From Proteobacteria bacterium ST_bin16 (lineage in GTDB: Bacteria; Pseudomonadota; Gammaproteobacteria; Burkholderiales; Nitrosomonadaceae), in the NCBI GenBank assembly GCA_002083595.1, contig MSXT01000036.1:1-49611 (forward strand): DNA of 49,611 bases, in the 5' to 3' direction. A model generated the notes under the pieces. That model did no database searches, had not been told where the DNA came from, and saw nothing but the letters and a program-made list of their open reading frames with translations. Below are positions 44,750-49,611 of this stretch, piece after piece; the first letter of the stretch is position 1, and the number at the start of each line of letters is the position of its first letter. A program made the translations under genes and the position numbers.

Positions 44750-45502
44750 TTAAAAGTTCAATTGCCATCCATTTTCCGTGTTGATCATTCGTAAATCGTA
44801 CGAAAACGAAGTTAAACCACCATTTCCAAGAATTTCTACTTTCTTACTAGCACTATCAAACAATGGAACTGCCTTGTGCATTAAAGTTTTCCCTAGAGTA
44901 TTTCTGATTGGGCACTCACGATCAAAGATCTGTCCCTGCTTGCGAAAGGTATAATTCCCTGATGAGTCAAATGAAGTAAGGTCAGCTTCTTTCAAACTGG
45001 CGGAACGTCGCGTTACTAGTGTTTGGTAGTCTGAATCAATACGTGCTCTCTCGGCATCTTGCCATTCGATTATTGAATCTCTTTCTTCTCCCGACGTTGA
45101 TGCATTCATTTTATTTTCAAACTCAAGCTTTATTAGTGTTCGCGCTTCAGTTAATTTTTCTGATTCATTTTTAAATTTTTGTTCAAGTAAATTGTATCTC
45201 GTAAGATTCTCAGAATATTCTTTCCACAATTTGGCGTTTTCACCTATTGGTTTGATATTTAGATCGAAGGTTGCCTTAATCAAATATGTACCATCGATTG
45301 ATGGCATTCCATTTAATTTTTTTACGTTCGAAACTTTAACGTATTTGCACTCTATAAATAAATTAGAAAGATTCTTCTCAATATCCTTCGTAGAAGGGGT
45401 GCTTGCATTTGAGTACGAACATAAGGACATTAATCCAATAAAATAGAGAAATGATGTTTTTGTCGTGATTTTTTTAGAAGTCGAAGTGTTCGGTTGATTC
45501 AT
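44750..45502 (-). CDS. Secreted or periplasmic protein of unknown function
   Basis: A 250-residue protein I cannot place. A probable signal peptide (about residues 1-34, ending SYSNAS) suggests export. A charged, likely coiled-coil stretch lies at about 95-145. Two or three cysteines occur in the mature part, one near 53 (IECKYV) and one near 197 (RECPI). A GGAG ribosome binding site precedes the ATG. The gene is A+T-rich, unlike dapE. It stands alone next to the fragment region, which suggests recent acquisition. Nothing supports a specific role. Confidence 0.65.
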   Translation of the reverse strand: MNQPNTSTSKKITTKTSFLYFIGLMSLCSYSNASTPSTKDIEKNLSNLFIECKYVKVSNVKKLNGMPSIDGTYLIKATFDLNIKPIGENAKLWKEYSENLTRYNLLEQKFKNESEKLTEARTLIKLEFENKMNASTSGEERDSIIEWQDAERARIDSDYQTLVTRRSASLKEADLTSFDSSGNYTFRKQGQIFDRECPIRNTLGKTLMHKAVPLFDSASKKVEILGNGGLTSFSYDLRMINTENGWQLNF

Positions 45503-45920
45503 GTCTTATTCTCCGTATACATGTCTTTGAGTAGATGAAAGGTGAGGTTGATACCTAACGAATAACGCTCATCCGTTGCCTTTCCGAGTTTTTAATCGCC
45601 ACTACCTAGTGGCGATGAGTAAACCTTGTTGTATTGAACTCATCGGAAAATGGCGCTTATGGAAATTGTAAGTTTTCGAGAGTGAAAGTCAACTGAGCAC
45701 GGTGTGTTGAATTTCATGGAACCCAAAGTCTCATAAAATATTTACATAGGCTGCTGAACCATATGAATCCATATTTGATAGCACACCTCGATAATCCAGT
45801 TACCAAGTTTATCAGACTTGGTGAGCCGTTCTAGACTCGAATAAATGCTCGCAATGGATAGAATTCAATCCATCAATATTATGATCAAGTGTGAGCCACC
45901 ACAGATTCGATTGCTCTTAT
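45503..45920. other. Gene-free interval with overlapping hairpins
   Basis: No gene is seen. It contains the hairpin group described separately at 45595-45645, which lies upstream of the unknown secreted gene. The right half is featureless A+T-rich DNA leading into the truncated DsbA-like gene. Confidence 0.5.
45595..45645. promoter_or_regulatory. Two mutually exclusive hairpins upstream of the secreted orphan
   Basis: A perfect 10-base-arm hairpin, ATCGCCACTA/TAGTGGCGAT with a 2-base loop, spans 45595-45616. A second pair, CGATGAGT/ACTCATCG (45613-45620 and 45638-45645), shares bases with its right arm, so both cannot form fully at once. They lie about 95-140 bases before the reverse-strand gene at 45502. 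This may be an operator or a leader structure. Confidence 0.45.
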
Positions 45921-46238
45921 CTAGTCCAGCATAGTGCGATGATCCAAATAATCGACCGTAATCAGAAACACGGTATGGTTATGCGCCAGCCGCAAAGACG
46001 GATAGGGATAAACATCCAGGCTTCTTGCCTGTTGAATTTGGCGCTGTAGTTCATTTTCTATCGCCGGATTTTTCAGGTCTTCGATAAAGGTTTCCGGCAA
46101 CGATGAATTCTTCGCTTGTTGATAATAAGCGATCTCTATGGCGCATATCATTTCCGGCTCGGCTTCCATGCGTTGCTTTTTGGCTGCCAGTACGGCCCGG
46201 CATGCCGGATCAGTTGAGCGGATCGGGGTATTGCGTGA
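45921..46238 (-). pseudogene. 5'-truncated DsbA-family (COG3531-like) fragment
   Basis: The reverse frame continues upstream of the ATG at 46169 to a TAA near 46240, reading PACRAVLAAKKQ, then AIEIAYYQQAKNSSLPETF, and ends with VYPYPSLRLA and ITVDYLDHRTML. These stretches resemble the C-terminal half of DsbA-like predicted disulfide isomerases. The active-site CxxC half is missing upstream, so this is a remnant and not a working thiol oxidoreductase. It lies just beyond the HipA/YjjJ fragment. Confidence 0.62.
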
Positions 46239-46277
46239 TTACTCTAGGATCGTAGCCGTGCAAAGGTCTCTAAAAGT

Positions 46278-46583
46278 TCATCCTAGCCGGTCAATCTTAG
46301 CACTGGCGGTTTTGATGTGGTTCTCAAGCGCGGCGATACACGCTCCGAACCGATGGCTGAATCCTGTGCTCGCTTTCATTTGCGCAAGGAACACACGAGC
46401 CAGTTGTTCAGCATATCGCCAGGTTTCGTTGGCCACACCAGCGCAAATACTTGCCTCGGATAGGTTGCTCTGCAGCCCGCCGCCGCTGCGGGGCGCAAAG
46501 GTCATCGGGGTCATATCGTAAGCCGGTGCGATATCATGAGGGCGGCCCTGTTCGGAGACGAATGACAGATTGCCGCTGTGCAT
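46278..46583 (-). pseudogene. C-terminal fragment of a HipA-family (YjjJ-like) protein
   Basis: From the internal methionine the frame reads MHSGNLSFVSEQGRPHDIAP, then AYDMTPMTFAPRSGGG, the C-terminal part of HipA-like kinases of the YjjJ type. It ends at a natural-looking stop (CIAALENHIKTASAKIDRLG). The N-terminal kinase part is absent: the frame is fused directly to the transposase fragment on its 5' side. The antitoxin partner is absent too. It is a dead fragment, unless the fusion protein is made. Confidence 0.75.
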
Positions 46584-46889
46584 CTTGGAAATAATTTGAG
46601 GCTCGAAATTGCTTTCACGGTCACGGGGAATCTCGATGGGCAATTCACCAAATTCACCTTCAGTATCTTACGACTTTTGCCATTTCTAGGATTGCCAGTG
46701 GGATTCGTCACAGTTTCGTACTTATCGTGACCAAAATGCTCGATCATTTCAGCTTGCAAGGCACGCTCAACCAGCGCTTTGTCAGTTACTTGAGTAAAAC
46801 CATGCTCACCGATTAAATCTTCTGGCATTTTGTAAGTGGCCAGCAACCTATCAATTAAGTCGATCGACAGGGCTTTGGGGAGTGGTCAT
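46584..46889 (-). pseudogene. IS256-family transposase remnant, frameshifted and 3'-truncated
   Basis: Reading from ATG 46889 the remnant is the N-terminal part of an IS256-type transposase: MTTP, then KALSIDLIDRLLATYKMPED, ERALQAEM, GHDKYETVTNPTGNPRNGKS, and PIEIPRDRESNFEPQIISK. Three frames are needed: an extra C in a CCCC run near 46879 and a missing base near 46660. The reading then runs straight into the HipA-like fragment at the ISK/MHSGN junction, so the catalytic DDE part was lost. The ATG has a GGAG ribosome binding site. The adjoining reverse-strand TTTTGTGTAAATAGTC (46925-46940) may be its terminal repeat, but this is unproven. Confidence 0.78.
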
Positions 46890-46953
46890 TTTTTCTCCAA
46901 ATATATCAGCAGTTTCCTGCTAAATGACTATTTACACAAAATTATTCACCCGC

Positions 46954-49581
46954 CTATTTCTTGAGTGGAATAAAAGCAGTATTTTCAGCAAATAATTTAT
47001 TAAGTTCATTGGCAGGAATCGGTTTTGAGAATAAATAGCCTTGTCCAAAATCACACCCTATGCTCTTTAATAACGCAAATTGATCCCATGTCTCTACACC
47101 CTCTGCAATGACTCTTAAATTAAGTTTATGAGCCATCACAACCATTGCTTCGCATAAAGTTAAGTCATCCGAGTCAGAACTAAGGTTTTGCACAAAAGAC
47201 TTGTCAATTTTGATGTAATCAATATCAAATTTCTTGAGGTAGGCTAGGGATGAGTACCCTGTTCCAAAATCATCAAGTGCAACTTGCATACCATTATCCC
47301 GAAGCTTCAATAAATAATCATATATGTTATTCGTTGCTTCCATCATAGAACTCTCAGTGATTTCAATTACTATACTTTCCCCTGGCAGGCCAAGTTTTTT
47401 TAAGTGCTCGAACCACGAGTGGCATCTACTAGAATCTACTCTAAATTGAAAAGGGGATTTATTGACGCTGATCTGAAAATTCGAATTGTAAGTTGCACGG
47501 CAGTGTTTTACCTGCGTAGCCGCTTGGTGAAAAATCCAATCGCCAATTTCTACAATAAGACCTGTTTCCTCAGCAATTGGAATAAATTTGTCTGGATTAA
47601 TTATCCCGCTTCTGGGATGTTGCCAGCGAACAAGAGCTTCTGCTTTTTGAATGTAGCCAGTAGATAAATCTATGATTGGTTGATAATGAACTAGTAATTC
47701 TCCATTTTTCACGGCATGCCGCAAATCATTTGCGAGCCGCATTCGTGTATTGGCAGTTTCTTGCATATTGTTTGTGAAGTGATAAAAGCAATTTCTTCCT
47801 TCACGTTTAGCAGTATGCATCGCATGATTAGCACACTTGAGCATGGTAGCTATATCAGTTGCATCCGTTGGAGAAAGTGCAATTCCTATACTGGCTGTAA
47901 GATAGGTTATTTCATTCTCTAAATGATAAGGGATTGCCAACTGCTCTAAAATGGAATTAACGTAATAGCCCACAAGGCTAGTTTCGTTCAGATTACTAAA
48001 CATGAAGGCAAATTCATCGCCACCTAGCCGCCCAAGCATTCCTTTTCCTTGTGAAAACGTAGCCAACCTCTGAGAAACTTCCTTAAGAAGCAAATCTCCA
48101 TACTGATGACCAAGGGTATCGTTTATCTCTCGAAAGCGATCAATATTGATAAGAATCAACGCAAGTTGCTTATTCTCATACTGGCATTTCTTCAACTCCT
48201 CATTTAATCGTTCATATATCATTCGCCGATTTGGTAATCCAGTCAGCTGATCATAGTTAGCTTGTCTCCAAATTAATTCTTCTTTTTTCTTCTTTTCTGA
48301 AATATCACTAAATAAGCCGACCCATCCCTGAATAGTCCCATCTAGGTTATATAGCGTATTGATGCTCAACACTTCCGTAAATAACTCACCATTCTTGCGG
48401 CGATTTTGAATCTCACCTTGCCACTTGCCAGTCGCACCGATCGACTGCCACATAGTCTGATAAAATTCTTTACTATGGAGACCCGCACTTAGAATCCTTG
48501 GGGTTTTTCCAATGACTTCCGCAGATTGATAACCAGTGACCTCAGTAAAAGCTGGGTTAACACTGATAATGAATTTATTCGCATCAGTAACCATCATTGC
48601 TTCACTGCTTTTATGATAAACAAGTAATGCCAATCTCATTTCGTCCTGAGATTTTCTTAATTCATAAATTGTAAGCGTAAGCATTAGACCAAGTACCGAT
48701 ACAACAAGATATGCGAGTTGCATATTGATTAATCCGGATTCTTGCAAATCCCTACCAAAGAGACCAATCCCATTTGCGACTCCAATCATAGCTTGCACAA
48801 ATGTAACAGTAAGAACCAAAGTAATTCCGTGACGGCCAAACCGGATAGCTCCCCATGTTGCACAAACCATGATCCAGTAACCTCGAGCGATAAAACCCAG
48901 TTCATGATAAAACAATTCGAGATAGACTATTTGTCCAGCCAAAATGGTTAAGCCAATAAAAGCAAGAGCTTCAATCGCACGATAACCTTCAAACCATCCT
49001 TTAGGAAGTTTCTTCCAAATTAAAAAGAAGGGAGTAAATATTGCTATCCCGAGCAAGTTTGCTATCCACCAGACTAATAAGCTGGGAGTTAGCACTGGAG
49101 AGCTCAATTCGTTGATTAATGATAGCCCTATGATACATAGCATAGTGCCAATCGAGACCGACAAGATGGCCGATAAGGCAAGCCATGAATAGTCACCAGA
49201 ATTTTTAAGTTTTATGATATTTTCATAATTAGAATTATGCTTAAGAAACCGAATGGCTATCAGAGGTTCGAGCGTATTGCCAATAACAAAAATTAAATTT
49301 GATTCTATAGATTTACCTGCCAAGTAATTAGCTAAAAAAACCCCCAATGCAATGCCAGGCCAAAGTCTCTGACCACCAACGAGCAAAGCTGCCAAAGCCA
49401 AACCACTTGGTGGCCAGATTGGAGAAAAATTTCCATAAGCAGCAAAATTTTCTATTATTATTTTAGCTAGTAAGGCATATGTCAGCGCTAGCAACAACAT
49501 AGGACCAAAATTCATACACCCAAGCGCTGGCAATTTTTTAATAACTGGAAGATAAATTTGGAGCTTTCTTAACAGGGGCAT
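46954..49581 (-). CDS. MASE1-PAS-GGDEF-EAL membrane protein
   Basis: An 875-residue cyclic-di-GMP enzyme. The first 310 residues are a MASE1 membrane sensor with about eight helices (SPIWPPSGLALAALLVGGQR is its hallmark). A PAS domain (about 325-440; VNPAFTEVTGYQSAEVIGK) is followed by GGDEF (about 445-605; LGGDEF intact) and EAL (about 620-870; EALVRW and DDFGTGYSSLAYLKKFD intact). Both activities are possible. The gene reads towards the IS256 remnant, with its stop 65 bases from the transposase start. Its start is only 30 bases from the window end, so promoter and upstream neighbour are not visible. Confidence 0.93.
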   Translation of the reverse strand: MPLLRKLQIYLPVIKKLPALGCMNFGPMLLLALTYALLAKIIIENFAAYGNFSPIWPPSGLALAALLVGGQRLWPGIALGVFLANYLAGKSIESNLIFVIGNTLEPLIAIRFLKHNSNYENIIKLKNSGDYSWLALSAILSVSIGTMLCIIGLSLINELSSPVLTPSLLVWWIANLLGIAIFTPFFLIWKKLPKGWFEGYRAIEALAFIGLTILAGQIVYLELFYHELGFIARGYWIMVCATWGAIRFGRHGITLVLTVTFVQAMIGVANGIGLFGRDLQESGLINMQLAYLVVSVLGLMLTLTIYELRKSQDEMRLALLVYHKSSEAMMVTDANKFIISVNPAFTEVTGYQSAEVIGKTPRILSAGLHSKEFYQTMWQSIGATGKWQGEIQNRRKNGELFTEVLSINTLYNLDGTIQGWVGLFSDISEKKKKEELIWRQANYDQLTGLPNRRMIYERLNEELKKCQYENKQLALILINIDRFREINDTLGHQYGDLLLKEVSQRLATFSQGKGMLGRLGGDEFAFMFSNLNETSLVGYYVNSILEQLAIPYHLENEITYLTASIGIALSPTDATDIATMLKCANHAMHTAKREGRNCFYHFTNNMQETANTRMRLANDLRHAVKNGELLVHYQPIIDLSTGYIQKAEALVRWQHPRSGIINPDKFIPIAEETGLIVEIGDWIFHQAATQVKHCRATYNSNFQISVNKSPFQFRVDSSRCHSWFEHLKKLGLPGESIVIEITESSMMEATNNIYDYLLKLRDNGMQVALDDFGTGYSSLAYLKKFDIDYIKIDKSFVQNLSSDSDDLTLCEAMVVMAHKLNLRVIAEGVETWDQFALLKSIGCDFGQGYLFSKPIPANELNKLFAENTAFIPLKK

Positions 49582-49592
49582 GATTTTATTTA

Positions 49593-49611
49593 GGCTCTAG
49601 ACTAGCAGAGA
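49593..49611. repeat. Right copy of 19-bp window-terminal inverted repeat
   Basis: Exact reverse complement of bases 2-20. It lies 11 bases upstream of the MASE1 gene start. See the left copy for the alternatives. Confidence 0.85.

Noticed and set aside
45503..45650. Integron attC site
   Set aside because: Inverted repeats and a CCTAAC-like string looked suggestive, but the required paired core sites (RYYYAAC and GTTRRRY at the right spacing) were not found.
1..49611. CRISPR array, tRNA or rRNA genes
   Set aside because: No regularly spaced direct repeats and no recognisable tRNA T-loop or rRNA sequence were seen on either strand. A tRNAscan-SE run would settle the tRNA question.

Overview
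The window looks like a piece of a betaproteobacterial chromosome, most likely from the Nitrosomonas group. This rests on the overall feel of the proteins (HDOD-GAF, LysM-FecR plus CHASE2-EAL, Ppk1/Ppx, LuxR and IS256 types) and is an inference, not a measured placement. Genes lie on both strands. No rRNA, tRNA or CRISPR array was recognised. The two window ends carry the same 19-base sequence in inverted orientation, so the window may be a complete contig.

Layout. 0-3.1 kb: an HDOD-GAF protein and a degenerate-GGDEF/EAL protein in one overlapping operon. 3.5-7.2 kb: a two-gene beta-oxidation operon (a multifunctional enzyme of FadN-like domain order, and a thiolase). 7.4-8.1 kb: an ArsC-like reductase and a cupin. 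8.3-12.5 kb: an A+T-rich accessory block with an M15-like peptidase, a holin-like membrane protein, a subtilisin-like protease without signal peptide and two lipoproteins of unknown function, followed by a LuxR-type regulator. 14.0-16.8 kb: an IS3-type transposase remnant, then cheW and a chemoreceptor. 16.9-20.4 kb: a lipoprotein hydrolase, an AHSA1 protein, divergent MazEF and VapBC toxin-antitoxin pairs with visible palindromic operators, and a GFA protein. 20.6-25.1 kb: a HEPN-like protein, a secondary acyl carrier protein/KAS II pair, an SGNH hydrolase and an orphan with PD-(D/E)xK-like residues. 25.3-28.5 kb: a PqqU-like TonB-dependent receptor followed by a PQQ aldose dehydrogenase. 28.6-37.4 kb: ppk1, a CHASE2-PAS-GGDEF-EAL protein, a LysM-FecR protein, ppx and sixA. 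37.6-42.9 kb: a helix-hairpin-helix protein with a lysine-rich tail, yajD, fadD and fadE. 43.1-44.3 kb: dapE. 44.7-46.9 kb: a secreted orphan and a graveyard of truncated genes (DsbA-like, HipA/YjjJ-like, IS256 transposase). 47.0-49.6 kb: a MASE1-PAS-GGDEF-EAL protein.

Themes. Cyclic-di-GMP turnover recurs, with three EAL proteins of which two keep an intact GGDEF motif. A nearly complete fatty-acid degradation set (FadD, FadE, FadN-like enzyme, thiolase) lies in two separate places. Polyphosphate synthesis and breakdown flank a cyclic-di-GMP/envelope-sensing operon. The PqqU-like receptor and PQQ enzyme suggest scavenging of the cofactor from outside. The most promising places for undescribed biology are the 8.3-12.5 kb block, the solitary nuclease-like orphan at 24.0-25.1 kb, and the pqqU-dehydrogenase pair.
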